A stretch of 64,000 nt of DNA from Arenimonas soli (GCF_014643775.1 NZ_BMKC01000002.1:186001-250000); one strand, 5' to 3'. Shown: positions 41,190 to 50,470, numbered from the stretch's first letter. Program-made: numbers and translations. The notes: generated from the sequence alone by a model not told the origin.

Positions 41190-42113
41190 TCAGGTGCGGT
41201 CGAGGAACTGGCGGATGGCGGGGACGAGTTGCTCGGCCTTGTCCTCGAGCACGTAGTGGCCGGCGTCTTCGAACGCGTGCACCTCGGCCTTGGGCAGGGC
41301 CCGGGTGAAGCCCTTCAGGAAGTGATGGTCGAAGACGAAGTCGCGCAGGCCCCAGCCGATGAAGGCCGGGCGGTCGGCGTAGGTCGGCAGGCGCTTGCCG
41401 GCGTCTTCGACCAGGTCCCAGGCGCGGTCCCCGGGCTGCAGCGGGATGTCCTGCACGAAGCGCACCGTTGAAATGCGCGACTGCCAGTTGTCGTAGGGTG
41501 CCAGCAGTGCGCGCTTGACGTCCGGGGCCAGCGGCTTTTCCACGCCGTGGCTCGCGGCCCCGCCGGCGAAGGCATTGGCGCCGCGGATCAGCCATTCGCC
41601 CAGGCGCCAGTTGCGGCCCAGGTTGAGCTGCCAGGGCAAGGGCTTGGCCGCCGGCAGCGGGAACGCCGCGGTATTGAGGATCACCAGCCGCTTGATGCGC
41701 TGGCTGTGCTTGAGCGCCCAGCCGAAACCGATCATGCCGCCCCAGTCGTGCACGGCCAGGGTGACGTCGCCGGTGACCCCGGCGTGTTCGAGCAGGCGGT
41801 CCAGGTCCTGGATGCGGCTGCGCAGCGTGTAGGTGTAGCCCGCGTCGCCGGGTTTGTCGGACAGGCCCATGCCCATGTGGTCGGGCACGATGCAGCGGTA
41901 GCCGTCGCGCAGGCCCAGCACCAGCTTGCGCCAGTAGTAGGACCACGACGGGTTGCCGTGCAGCATCACCACCACCTCGCCCTGGCCCTCGTCGAGGTAA
42001 CTCTGGGTCAGGCCATTGGGATGCACGAAGGACTTGGGCACAAAGGGATAGTCCGGGAACGGGCCCTTGGCCAACAGTCGCGCCTGTTCGGCGCTGGGGG
42101 TCTGGTTTTCCAT
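41190..42113 (-). CDS. oleB: OleB, beta-lactone decarboxylase (alpha/beta hydrolase fold)
   Basis: 307 residues, haloalkane dehalogenase-like. The nucleophile is Asp123 (AVHDWGGMIG) and the likely base His286 (DAGHYVLED). The oxyanion region is LHGNPSWSYYW. In the Ole pathway it decarboxylates the beta-lactone to the olefin. Placement beside oleC and oleD makes OleB much more likely than a true dehalogenase. The ATG at 42113 (MENQTPSAEQ) is chosen because upstream residues are non-conserved. Confidence 0.92.
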   Translation of the reverse strand: MENQTPSAEQARLLAKGPFPDYPFVPKSFVHPNGLTQSYLDEGQGEVVVMLHGNPSWSYYWRKLVLGLRDGYRCIVPDHMGMGLSDKPGDAGYTYTLRSRIQDLDRLLEHAGVTGDVTLAVHDWGGMIGFGWALKHSQRIKRLVILNTAAFPLPAAKPLPWQLNLGRNWRLGEWLIRGANAFAGGAASHGVEKPLAPDVKRALLAPYDNWQSRISTVRFVQDIPLQPGDRAWDLVEDAGKRLPTYADRPAFIGWGLRDFVFDHHFLKGFTRALPKAEVHAFEDAGHYVLEDKAEQLVPAIRQFLDRT

Positions 42114-42225
42114 GGGGCGGGATTCTACGCGAGCCCGCCGGACGGCCACCAAACCCGGGCTCCTGGCTGACGCCTTCACGGCCGATTGCGTATCTTGGCC
42201 GCTGATCCCCGTGCCCCGGAGCCCG

Positions 42226-43449
42226 ATGATGAGCCGCCGACTTCGCCTTGCCGCCGCGCTGGTGCTGGTTGTCGCGGCCCTGGGCTGGCTGCTGCTGGGC
42301 AAGCTGCGCGGGCCCGGGTTCGAAGCCTACGAGGTGACCGCGCGGCCCCTGGTGCAGACCGTGGTCGCCACCGGCCGCGTGGTGGCCGTGTCCCGCGCCC
42401 AGGTCGGCAGCCCGGTCACCGGCGTGGTGCTGGATCGGCGCGTGCAGGAAGGCGATGCCGTGCGGCCCGGCGACGTGCTGGCCGTGCTTCGCGCCGACGA
42501 CCTGGAAGCCCAGGCCGCCGAAGCCGCCGCCGCCCTGGACCAGCTGCGCCGCTCCACGCGCCCGCGGGCCCAAGCGGCCGTGCGCGAGGCCGAGGCCCGG
42601 CTGCAGCAGGCCAGCCGGGAAGCCACCCGCCGCCGCGACCTGTTCGCCCGCCAGCTGATCGCCCGCGAAGCGCTGGAACAAGCGCTGCAGGCTGAAACCG
42701 TCGCCCGCACCGCCGCCGAGCAGGCCCGGCTGGCCCTGCAGGACCTGGCCGCCGGCGGCCCCGCCGAGACCGCCGCGCTTGCCCGCCAGGCCACCGCGCA
42801 GGCCTTGCTGGAAAAGACCACCATCCGCGCCGAAGTCGCCGGCACCGTGCTCACCCGCAACGTCGAACCCGGCGACCTGGTGCAGCCGGGTCGCGTGCTG
42901 TTCGAAATCGCCCGCGCCGGCGACACCGAACTGCTGGTGCCACTGGACGAAAAGAACCTCGAGGTCCTGGCCCTGGGCCAGCCGGCGATGTGCGTGGCCG
43001 ACGCCTTCCCCGCGCGCCCCTTTCCGGCGACCGTCAGTTTCATCGCGCCCAGCGTGGACGCCCAGCGCGGCTCGGTGGACATCCGCCTGGCCGTGTCGCC
43101 GGTGCCCGACTTCCTGCGCCAGGACATGACGGTTTCGGTGAACGTGGAAACCGGCCGCCGCGACCATGCGCTGGTGGTTCCCAACGACGCACTCGCCGAA
43201 ATCGATGGCGATACCGCGCAGGTCTGGCGTGTCGCCGACGGCCGCGCCAGCCGGCAAACCGTCGGGCTGGGCCTGCGCGGCCTGGCGCTGACCGAGATCA
43301 CCACCGGCCTGCAGGACGGCGACCGGGTGCTGGCCGACGGCGGCGCCGACATCGCGGATGGCAGCCGCGTGCGCGCTCGCGATGCGGGCATCCCGGCTGA
43401 CGCCAACGACCCGGCCACCCGCAAAGAACTCCCGGCCAGGTTCGACTGA
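42226..43449 (+). CDS. HlyD/MacA-type periplasmic adaptor of an ABC exporter
   Basis: 407 residues. An N-terminal membrane anchor (LAAALVLVVAALGWLLLG) is followed by a barrel-sandwich (lipoyl-like) half (VVAVSRAQVGSPVTGVVLDR). A long coiled-coil hairpin runs from about 95 to 185, then the second half-motif (IRAEVAGTVLTRNVEPGDLV) and a beta-barrel domain. It bridges an inner-membrane pump to an outer-membrane channel. It is the first gene of the adaptor-permease-ATPase operon. Adjacent ATGs at 42226 and 42229 cannot be told apart. Confidence 0.9.
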   Translation: MMSRRLRLAAALVLVVAALGWLLLGKLRGPGFEAYEVTARPLVQTVVATGRVVAVSRAQVGSPVTGVVLDRRVQEGDAVRPGDVLAVLRADDLEAQAAEAAAALDQLRRSTRPRAQAAVREAEARLQQASREATRRRDLFARQLIAREALEQALQAETVARTAAEQARLALQDLAAGGPAETAALARQATAQALLEKTTIRAEVAGTVLTRNVEPGDLVQPGRVLFEIARAGDTELLVPLDEKNLEVLALGQPAMCVADAFPARPFPATVSFIAPSVDAQRGSVDIRLAVSPVPDFLRQDMTVSVNVETGRRDHALVVPNDALAEIDGDTAQVWRVADGRASRQTVGLGLRGLALTEITTGLQDGDRVLADGGADIADGSRVRARDAGIPADANDPATRKELPARFD

Positions 43450-43454
43450 CGCCG

Positions 43455-44657
43455 ATGTGGGCCGAATGGACCATCGCCACCCGCTTCCTGCGCGAGGGCA
43501 AGTCGCAAAGCACGCTCATCCTGGTCGGCATCGCCGTGGGCGTGGCGGTCATCGTGTTCCTGACCGCGCTGATCACCGGCCTGCAGGACAACATCATCGA
43601 ACGCACCCTGGGCACGCAGGCGCACATCCGCATCGTGCCCACCGAAGAAAAGAACCGCGTGCTGCCGCCGCCCGAAGGCACCACCCAGCTGTTGCTGGAA
43701 ACACGCCGCGCCCAGCGCCTGCGCTCGATCAACAACTGGCAGCAGGTGCTGGCCGTGCTGGACGCGCTTGACCAGGTAACCGCTGCGTCCCCGGTGATCT
43801 CGGGCCCGGCCTTCGCACGCCGCGGCGAGGCCATCGAATCGGTCGCGCTGGTGGGCATCGATGCGCCGCGCTACCAGCGCATCATCCCGGTGCAGGACGA
43901 CATCGTCGCCGGCCGCTTCCGCATCGGCGCCGGCGACACCGTCATCGGCAGCCAGCTGGCGGCCGACCTGGGCCTGGGCGTGGGCGACAAGCTGCGCCTG
44001 GACGGCGGCCAGGGCCGGGAAACCGTGGTCAACGTCGCCGGCATCTTCGAACTGGGCGTGCGCGAGCTCGATTCGCGCTACGTGTACCTGGACATGAAGC
44101 AGGCGCAATCGCTGCTGGACCTGCCCGGCGCCGCGACGGTGATCGACGTGACGGTGGACGACATCTTCGCCGCCGAAGCCGTGGCCGGCCGCATCGCCCG
44201 CCTCACCGGCGTCAAGGCCGAAAGCTGGATGGAAACCAATGCCCAGCTGATGAACGCACTGCGCTCGCAAAGCCTTTCCACCCAGATGATCAGCGTGTTC
44301 GTGGCGCTCAGCGTCGCCCTGGGCATCGCCAGCGTGCTGTCGGTGAGCGTGGTGCAGCGCACGCGCGAGATCGGCATCCTTCGCGCGATGGGCACCACCC
44401 GGGCGCAGATGCTGCGCGTGTTCCTGGTGCAGGGCGGGCTGTTCGGCCTGGCCGGCTCGGTGGTCGGCGGCCTGGCGGGTTATGGCCTGGTCGGCGCCTT
44501 CAATACTTTTGGACCGAAGTTGTTCTTCATACCCGTGGACCCTTGGCTGCCGGTGTTCGCGGCGCTGCTGGCGACGGTCACCGGCGTGGTGTCGGCGGCC
44601 ATTCCGGCCCGGCGCGCCGCGCGCCTGGACCCGGTGGAGGCGATCCGCCATGTCTGA
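43455..44657 (+). CDS. FtsX-type ABC transporter permease (MacB/DevC/LolE-like)
   Basis: 400 residues. An N-terminal helix (STLILVGIAVGVAVIVFLTAL) is followed by a ~200-residue periplasmic domain. Three C-terminal helices include VFVALSVALGIASVLSVSVV and the FtsX-family coupling loop QRTREIGILRAMGTTRAQML. Such permeases do not transport through the bilayer but drive extraction of lipids or peptides through the adaptor. The ATPase is a separate gene overlapping by eight bases, as in DevBCA and LolCDE. Confidence 0.92.
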   Translation: MWAEWTIATRFLREGKSQSTLILVGIAVGVAVIVFLTALITGLQDNIIERTLGTQAHIRIVPTEEKNRVLPPPEGTTQLLLETRRAQRLRSINNWQQVLAVLDALDQVTAASPVISGPAFARRGEAIESVALVGIDAPRYQRIIPVQDDIVAGRFRIGAGDTVIGSQLAADLGLGVGDKLRLDGGQGRETVVNVAGIFELGVRELDSRYVYLDMKQAQSLLDLPGAATVIDVTVDDIFAAEAVAGRIARLTGVKAESWMETNAQLMNALRSQSLSTQMISVFVALSVALGIASVLSVSVVQRTREIGILRAMGTTRAQMLRVFLVQGGLFGLAGSVVGGLAGYGLVGAFNTFGPKLFFIPVDPWLPVFAALLATVTGVVSAAIPARRAARLDPVEAIRHV

Positions 44658-45366
44658 GCATGACGCCGGCCAGGAAGTGCTGCGGCTGCAGGGCATCCGC
44701 AAGAGCTACAACGTCGGCAAGCCGACCGAGGTGGAGGTGCTGCACGGGCTCGACCTGCGCCTGCAGCGCCACGACTTCGCCGCGCTGGTGGGCGCCTCGG
44801 GGTCGGGCAAGAGCACCCTGCTCAACCTGGTCGGCCTGCTGGACCGGCCGACCGACGGCGAACTGTTCCTGCTGGGCAAGCCGACCCGGCACATGGACGA
44901 CGACGGGCGCACGGCGCTGCGCCGCAACGCGATCGGCTTCGTATTCCAGTTCCATCACCTCATCCAGGCCTTCACGGCGCTGGAAAACGTGCTGATGCCG
45001 CTGATCGTCGCCACGGGCAAACCCACGCCCGAGCAGCTTGAACGCGGGCGCGGGCTGCTGGCCGAAGTGGGCCTAGCCGGCCTGGAAGACCGCCGCCCCG
45101 ACCAGCTTTCCGGCGGCCAGCAGCAGCGTGTCGCCGTGGCCCGCGCGCTGGTCACGCGGCCGGCCCTGCTGCTGGCCGACGAACCGACGGGCAACCTCGA
45201 CAGCAAATCGGCCGCCGAGGTGTTCGGACTGTTCCGCAAGTTCAACCGCGAGTTCGGCTGCGCGGTGTTGCTGGTGACCCACGACCCGCGACTTTCGGAG
45301 CAATGCGACCGGACGGTGTCGCTGCTCGATGGCTGCATCGAAAGCGACGTGGTGCACGCGCCCTAA
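44650..45366 (+). CDS. ABC transporter ATP-binding protein (LolD/DevA-like)
   Basis: 238 residues. Walker A is GASGSGKST at 48-56, the signature LSGGQQQR at about 153-160, and Walker B LLLADEPTGNLDS at about 173-185. The D-loop and the H-loop (LLVTHDPRL) follow. It powers the FtsX-type permease encoded just upstream. The gene ends tail-to-tail with the oxidoreductase at 45363, overlapping by four bases. The export substrate is unknown; lipids are plausible given the flanking ole genes. Confidence 0.94.
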   Translation: MSEHDAGQEVLRLQGIRKSYNVGKPTEVEVLHGLDLRLQRHDFAALVGASGSGKSTLLNLVGLLDRPTDGELFLLGKPTRHMDDDGRTALRRNAIGFVFQFHHLIQAFTALENVLMPLIVATGKPTPEQLERGRGLLAEVGLAGLEDRRPDQLSGGQQQRVAVARALVTRPALLLADEPTGNLDSKSAAEVFGLFRKFNREFGCAVLLVTHDPRLSEQCDRTVSLLDGCIESDVVHAP

Positions 45367-46469
45367 CCGCCGACCAGAAGGTCCTTGAACTGCCGCGGCT
45401 GCGAGCGCAGGTACTGCGGCGGTGCGATGACGGTGGCGCCCAGGTGCGCGGCGGCATGCCAGGGCCAGCGCGGGTCGTAAAGCGCGCCGCGGGCAATGGC
45501 GACCAGGTCGGCGTCACCGGTGGCGACGATGGCTTCGGCGTGGTCGTAATCGGTGATCAGGCCCACGGCCACGACCGGGATGCCAACCGCCTGTTTCACC
45601 GCGCGCGCCAGGGGCACCTGGTAGCCGGGGCCGACCGGAATCTGCTGCGAAGGATGCAGGCCGCCGCTGGACACATGGATCACGCTGCAGCCTCGCTTCT
45701 CCAGCGCCTTGGAGAACACCACGGTGTCGTCGACGTCCCAGCCGCCCGGCACCCAGTCGGTGCCGGAGACCCGAACGCTGACCGGACGGTCGGCCGGGAA
45801 GGCCGCACGCACCGCCTCGAACACCTCCAGCGGGAATCGCAGGCGGTTTTCCAGCGAGCCGCCGTAGTCGTCGTCGCGCTGGTTCGACAGCGGCGACAGG
45901 AACTGGTGCAGCAGGTAGCCGTGGGCGGCGTGGATCTGGATGGCGTCGATGCCCAGGCGCGCCGAACGGCCGGCGGCGGCCGCGAAGGCCTCGCACACCT
46001 CGCGCATGTCCTGGTGGGTCATCGCGCTGGGCGCGTGATCGGTGGCGTGGAACGGCAGCGCCGAGGGCGCGACCGTCTGCCAGCCGTGGGCGTGGCCAGG
46101 CGGGATCTGACCGCCGCCGTGCCAGGGCAGGTCGGTGGATGCCTTGCGCCCGGCATGCGCAAGCTGGATGGCGATGGGCATCGACGACCAGCGACGTACG
46201 CCCTGCAGCACCTTCGCCATCGCGGCTTCCGTGGCGTCGTCCCACAGCCCGACGTCGGCGTAGGAGATGCGCCCCTCCGGCAGCACGGCCGTGGCTTCGA
46301 TGGTCAGCAGGCCCGCACCCGAAAGCGCCAGCTGGCCCAGGTGGATCAGGTGCCAGTCGGTCATGCAGCCATCCTCGGCCGAGTACTGGCACATCGGCGC
46401 GATGACGATGCGGTTGGCCAGCGCCAGCGAACCCAGGGCCAGGGGTTCGAACAGCTTCGGCGAGCTCAT
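45363..46469 (-). CDS. Old-yellow-enzyme family NADH:flavin oxidoreductase (YqjM/XenA type)
   Basis: 368 residues, FMN-binding TIM barrel. Cys27 ([11 protein letters not shown]) is the redox-tuning cysteine of the thermophilic-like/YqjM class. The His pair is in [17 protein letters not shown] and the phosphate-binding end is [17 protein letters not shown]. It reduces alpha,beta-unsaturated carbonyls or nitro groups using NAD(P)H. Its ATG overlaps the stop of the LLM gene by four bases, so both flavoenzymes are co-translated. Confidence 0.94.
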   Translation of the reverse strand: MSSPKLFEPLALGSLALANRIVIAPMCQYSAEDGCMTDWHLIHLGQLALSGAGLLTIEATAVLPEGRISYADVGLWDDATEAAMAKVLQGVRRWSSMPIAIQLAHAGRKASTDLPWHGGGQIPPGHAHGWQTVAPSALPFHATDHAPSAMTHQDMREVCEAFAAAAGRSARLGIDAIQIHAAHGYLLHQFLSPLSNQRDDDYGGSLENRLRFPLEVFEAVRAAFPADRPVSVRVSGTDWVPGGWDVDDTVVFSKALEKRGCSVIHVSSGGLHPSQQIPVGPGYQVPLARAVKQAVGIPVVAVGLITDYDHAEAIVATGDADLVAIARGALYDPRWPWHAAAHLGATVIAPPQYLRSQPRQFKDLLVGG

Positions 46470-47458
46470 GATTGCCAGGCGTCCATGGTCAGTTCGAAGG
46501 AGCGTACGCGGGCGGCATGGTCATGGATATTGGCCGTGAGTATGAGCTCGTCCGGGCGGTGGCGTTGCACGAAGTCCTGCATCTTCGCGCGCACCGTGGC
46601 CGGCGAACCGACGGCCCGGCAGGCCAGGGTGGCGTCGATCATGTGTCTTTCGGCGGGGCTGCAGTAGTCGTCGATGGCGGCGGCGCTTTCCAGCGGCGGC
46701 GGCACCAGGCCGGGGCGACCGCGACGCAGGTTCACGAAAGCCTGCTGCTGCGTGGTGAACAGCCGCGCCGCCTCGTCGTCGGTATCGGCCGCGACGACGT
46801 TGAGCGCCAGCATGACGTGCGGCTTCTCCAGCCGCGGCGAAGGCCGGAACTCGCGGTGGTAAACCGCCAGCGCCTGGTCCAGCGCATCGGGCGCGAAATG
46901 TGAAGCAAAGGCATAGGGCAAACCCAGCGCCGCCGCCAGCCGCGCGCCGAACAGGCTGGAACCCAATATCCAGGCTTCGATGGCCACGCCCGCACCGGGC
47001 ACGGCCTGCACCGCCTGGCCCGGCTGCGCGGGCTCGAAGTAGCCCAGCAACTCGACGACGTCGCGCGGGAACTCCTCGGCATTGTCGTAGTAGCGCCGCA
47101 GCGCCTGCGCCGCCGCCTGGTCGGTGCCCGGCGCGCGGCCCAGGCCAAGATCGATGCGGCCCGGGAACAGCGTGCCCAGCGTGCCGAAGGCCTCGGCGGC
47201 CTGCAGCGGCGAATGGTTGGGCAGCATGATGCCGCCGGCGCCGACGCGAATGCTGGTCGTGCCCGCGGCGACGTGGCCGATCAGCACCGCCGTCGCCGCG
47301 CTGGCGATGCCCGGCATGTTGTGGTGTTCGGCCAGCCAGTAGCGCCGGTAGCCCAGCCGTTCGCCGGCACGCGCCAGGTCCAGCGCGTTGGCGAAAGTCT
47401 GCGCGGGCGTGCCGCCCACGGTGACGGGTGCGAGGTCGAGAATCGAAAGTGGAGTCAT
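46466..47458 (-). CDS. LLM-class flavin-dependent oxidoreductase (MsnO8-like)
   Basis: 330 residues, luciferase-like TIM barrel. Typical stretches: [36 protein letters not shown] and [23 protein letters not shown]2- or F420-dependent oxygenases have this fold; the substrate is not readable from sequence. The start at 47458 (MTPLSIL) has a GAAAG/GGA region upstream and fits homologues better than an ATG 12 codons earlier. It is divergent from the GntA-like gene. Confidence 0.92.
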   Translation of the reverse strand: MTPLSILDLAPVTVGGTPAQTFANALDLARAGERLGYRRYWLAEHHNMPGIASAATAVLIGHVAAGTTSIRVGAGGIMLPNHSPLQAAEAFGTLGTLFPGRIDLGLGRAPGTDQAAAQALRRYYDNAEEFPRDVVELLGYFEPAQPGQAVQAVPGAGVAIEAWILGSSLFGARLAAALGLPYAFASHFAPDALDQALAVYHREFRPSPRLEKPHVMLALNVVAADTDDEAARLFTTQQQAFVNLRRGRPGLVPPPLESAAAIDDYCSPAERHMIDATLACRAVGSPATVRAKMQDFVQRHRPDELILTANIHDHAARVRSFELTMDAWQS

Positions 47459-47581
47459 CTCCCGTCGGTTTGGGGCGGCGAATGCAGTTTGCAATGGGTC
47501 GCCTGCGTTCTGCAGGTTTAATTCCGGGACACGGGCAGCTCGTTAGGGTGATGGCCAAGCCCGACTGCGAGCCCCGCCGCC

Positions 47582-48298
47582 ATGCGTACGTTCTCCGGAC
47601 ACTCCCGGGTTTCACCGATCGATGAAGCCCAACGAACGCTGGTTTCGGCGTTTCGCTACCATGTCGAAGACGCCGGGTTTCCCTGCGTCGGCGCGAAAGC
47701 GGCGCTGGCCCGCGACGGGCTGGACGCAACCGCCTTCGGCCCGTTGGGTTCGCGTGCGAACGATGGCCCGCTGCTGGACAGGATCGTACGGTTCGCGCGC
47801 AAACGCGACCACGACGATCCCGAAGACAATCGGGTGCACTCGCTCGCGGCGGTTTTCGCGGGCCCGCACGACACCGACGAACGGCGCTTCGAAGCCCTGC
47901 TGTGGTCGCAGCTGCAGCGCCTGCACCTGCTGGACGTTCGCCGCGGTGCGCGCTGGGCGAAGGATGTTTCGCGCGACCCGGACAGCCCGCAGTTCAGCCT
48001 GAGCCTTGGCGGCCATCCGTTTTTCGTCATCGGCCTGCACCCGGGCGCCTCGCGCCTGGCGCGACGCACGCCGATGCCGGCGCTGGTGTTCAATTCACAT
48101 CGCCAGTTCGACCGGCTGCGCGAGGACGGCCGATACGCCAAGATGCAGGCGGCCACCCGCGAGCGCGACATGGCGCTGCAGGGTTCGATCAACCCGAACC
48201 TGGCCGATTTCGGCACCGCGCCGGAAACGCGCCAGTACAGCGGCCGCAAGGTCGAAGCGCACTGGCGCTGCCCCTTCCACGTGAGCAAGCCCCGATGA
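47582..48298 (+). CDS. YqcI/YcgG-family protein (GntA-like heme guanidine N-hydroxylase)
   Basis: 238 residues with the family landmarks PCVGAKAALARDG, HSLAAVFAGP, FSLSLGGHPFFVIGLHPGASR, VFNSHRQFDRLR and the C-terminal PFHVSKPR. Characterised members such as GntA are heme-dependent N-hydroxylases acting on a guanidino group. The substrate here is unknown. The stop overlaps the next start (DUF1989) by four bases (ATGA), a strong sign that the two proteins act together. Confidence 0.88.
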   Translation: MRTFSGHSRVSPIDEAQRTLVSAFRYHVEDAGFPCVGAKAALARDGLDATAFGPLGSRANDGPLLDRIVRFARKRDHDDPEDNRVHSLAAVFAGPHDTDERRFEALLWSQLQRLHLLDVRRGARWAKDVSRDPDSPQFSLSLGGHPFFVIGLHPGASRLARRTPMPALVFNSHRQFDRLREDGRYAKMQAATRERDMALQGSINPNLADFGTAPETRQYSGRKVEAHWRCPFHVSKPR

Positions 48299-48894
48299 AA
48301 ACACTGCACCGCATCCCGCCCTGCTCGGCCCGCGCCGAGACCCTGGCCGCCGGCGACGAACTGGTGATCGTGGATCCGGAAGGCCAGCAGGTCAGCGACC
48401 TGGTGGCCTTCAACGCCGACGACCTGGACGAATACCTCTCGTCCGGTCGCTCGATCGACTACGCCGCCAGGCTGTGGCTGAGCACGGGCGACCTGCTGTA
48501 TTCGAACCGCAGCCGGCCGATGTTCGAAATCATCGAAGACAGCTGCGGCCGCCACGACTTCACGCTGACGCCGTGTTCGAAGGACACGTTCCGGCTCATC
48601 TACGGCGAAACCGACAACCGCCCCGGCTGCGAAGGCAACCTGGCTGCGGCGCTGTCGCCGCACGGCATCGGCGTCGACCGCATCCCGATCGCCTTCAACG
48701 TCTTCATGCACGTGGCCTTCGACCCGGACACCGGCGCGGTGTCGGTGAAGCCGCCGCTGAGCAAGCCCGGGGACCACATCCGCCTGCGTGCGCTGATGCC
48801 GCTCGTCGTCGGCATGACGGCCTGTTCGGCCGGGCAGTCGAACAACTTCCGCTACAAGCCCATCGACTACCGGGTGGACCGCGCCGCGCAGTAG
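48295..48894 (+). CDS. DUF1989 protein (urea-carboxylase-associated / carboxyguanidine deiminase-like)
   Basis: 199 residues. The family core is GDELVIVDPEGQQVSDLVAF, followed by SSGRSIDYAARLWLSTGDLLYSN (split at RLWLSTGDLLYSN), then CGRHDFTLTPCSKDTF and the C-terminal MPLVVGMTACSAGQSNN. In other bacteria two DUF1989 proteins form CgdAB, which deiminates carboxyguanidine. Coupling to a GntA-like hydroxylase suggests a role on an N-hydroxyguanidino compound. Only one DUF1989 gene is present, so it is not simply CgdAB. Confidence 0.9.
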   Translation: MKTLHRIPPCSARAETLAAGDELVIVDPEGQQVSDLVAFNADDLDEYLSSGRSIDYAARLWLSTGDLLYSNRSRPMFEIIEDSCGRHDFTLTPCSKDTFRLIYGETDNRPGCEGNLAAALSPHGIGVDRIPIAFNVFMHVAFDPDTGAVSVKPPLSKPGDHIRLRALMPLVVGMTACSAGQSNNFRYKPIDYRVDRAAQ

Positions 48895-48907
48895 CCGGCG
48901 CTGCGGG

Positions 48908-49327
48908 TCAGCCCCGCAGCGTCTGCAGATGCACGCTGGTCTCGCTGGCGCTGATGCCCTCGATACCGCGGATGCGTTCGAGCACGGTCGATAGCTCCGC
49001 CAGGCTGCCGACGCGCAGCTCGGCCAGCAGGTCCCAGCGGCCGTTGGTGTCGTGCAGCGTGGCCACGCCGGGTTCGCCGAGAAGGGCGCGGATGACGCGG
49101 TGCTGGTTGCCTTCGACGGCCAGCGAGGTCCAGGCGCAGATTTCGTCGGGCGCGGCGTCCGGGCGCAGGCGCAGGGTGTAGCCGGTGATAACGCCATCGC
49201 GCTCCAACCGTGCCATGCGATTGGTGACGGTGCCGCGGGCAACGCCCAGGGCCTTGGCCAGGTCGGCGACCGGCGTACGGGCATTTCGGCGCAGGAGGGC
49301 GATGAGGCGATGGTCGAGATCGTCCAT
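48908..49327 (-). CDS. Lrp/AsnC-family transcriptional regulator
   Basis: 139 residues. The N-terminal winged helix (DHRLIALLRRNARTPVADLA then GVARGTVTNRMARLERDGVI) binds DNA. The C-terminal RAM/ACT-like domain (about 65-139) senses amino acids. It is divergent from the ornithine cyclodeaminase, and a perfect dyad lies between them (49354-49380). Regulation of the cyclodeaminase and perhaps of the GntA/DUF1989 operon by ornithine, arginine or lysine is the likely role. Confidence 0.93.
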   Translation of the reverse strand: MDDLDHRLIALLRRNARTPVADLAKALGVARGTVTNRMARLERDGVITGYTLRLRPDAAPDEICAWTSLAVEGNQHRVIRALLGEPGVATLHDTNGRWDLLAELRVGSLAELSTVLERIRGIEGISASETSVHLQTLRG

Positions 49328-49353
49328 GCTGTCATTCCGTCAGTTGGTGTTGC

Positions 49354-49380
49354 CGTTTTAGCAGCTTTCTGGCTAAAACG
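49354..49380. promoter_or_regulatory. Candidate Lrp operator between regulator and cyclodeaminase
   Basis: Perfect 9-bp inverted repeat CGTTTTAGC / GCTAAAACG with a 9-base spacer, 26 bases upstream of the regulator ATG. A TGCCGTTT word just downstream (near 49390) may be a further half-site. Lrp/AsnC proteins bind comparable dyads in divergent promoters. Confidence 0.6.
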
Positions 49381-49458
49381 TGACATATCTGCCGTTTCGC
49401 GCTACCGCCGGGGTCCGGACAATGGGCTTATCCCATCCAAAGCTCGCGGAGACCACCC

Positions 49459-50470
49459 ATGGCCATGACCCAGATCACCACCCAGGACCTGACCCACATC
49501 GTCGCCACCCACGGCCTGCCGGCCCTGCTTGGCCGCCTGGTGGATTACCTGGAGGCCGACTTCCGGCGCTGGCCCGAGTTCGACAAGAGCCCGCGTTCGG
49601 CCGCCCACTCCGAAGGCGGCGTGATCGAGCTGATGCCGGTGGCCGACGCGAAGGAGTACAGCTTCAAGTACGTCAACGGCCACCCGGGCAACACCAAGCT
49701 GGGCCTGTCCACCGTGGTCGCCTTCGGCGTGCTGGCCGACGTCGACACCGGCATGCCGACGCTGATCAGCGAACTGACCTTGACCACCGCGCTGCGCACC
49801 GCCGCCACCTCGGTGATGGCGGCCAGGCTGCTGGCACGCAAGGATTCGAAGGCGATGGCGCTCATCGGCAATGGCGCCCAGAGCGAGTTCCAGGCCCTGG
49901 CCTTCCACCACCTGCTGGGCATCGAAGAAGTGCGCGTATTCGACGTCGACCCGGCGGCGACCGACAAGCTGGTGCGCAACCTGGCCGCGGCCGCGCCGGG
50001 CCTGCGCGTGCTGCGCAGCGACAGCGTGGCCCAGGCCGTGCGTGGCGCCGACATCGTCACCACCGTCACCGCCGACAAGGCCAATGCCGACATCCTGACG
50101 CCGGAGATGATCGAGCCGGGCATGACTGGCCACCGGCGTGGTGGCCAATGCCTCGGTGTTCGTCGAGTTCGAGCCGCAGTCGCGCATCGAAGGCGAAGTG
50201 CAGCAGATGCCGGCCGACTTCCCGGTCACCGAACTGTGGCGCGTGCTGGCCATGCAGGCCTCAGGCCGCCGCCACGACGCCGAAGTGACCCTGTTCGATT
50301 CGGTTGGCTTCGCGCTGGAAGATTATTCGGCGCTGCGCCTGGTGCGCGACTGCGCCCTGGAACTGGGCCTGGGCCAGGAGGCCGGTCTGATTCCTTCACT
50401 GCGCGACCCGAAGGACCTGTTCGGGGAATTGGCGGCCGTCCCCCAGGCCGCACGCAAGCAGGCGGCCTGA
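49459..50470 (+). pseudogene. Ornithine cyclodeaminase, disrupted by an internal deletion
   Basis: The first frame encodes a normal cyclodeaminase N-terminus (VVAFGVLADVDTGMPTLIS, IGNGAQSEFQALAF NAD region) to about residue 222 (MIEPGM, near 50124). Family proteins then have HINxxGGDCPGKTEL, whose Asp is a catalytic residue; it is missing. The sequence resumes in the +1 frame with ANASVFVEFEPQSRIEGE, ends at 50470, and covers the rest of the protein. The lost segment is about 20 codons and not a multiple of three. Reading on in the first frame gives unrelated residues to 50598. The intact enzyme would make proline from ornithine. Confidence 0.85.

Noticed and set aside
41190-42113. True haloalkane dehalogenase
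   Set aside because: The fold and Asp nucleophile fit, but adjacency to oleC and oleD and the presence of oleA make OleB the better call.
41149-43257. 702-residue minus-strand frame across oleB and the adaptor
   Set aside because: It reads out of frame through oleB and antisense to the adaptor, with low-complexity Gln/Gly/Arg composition.
42327-44702. 791-residue antisense frame across the adaptor and permease genes
   Set aside because: It is the shadow of two clear genes with coiled-coil and FtsX motifs, has no domain of its own and spans their junction.
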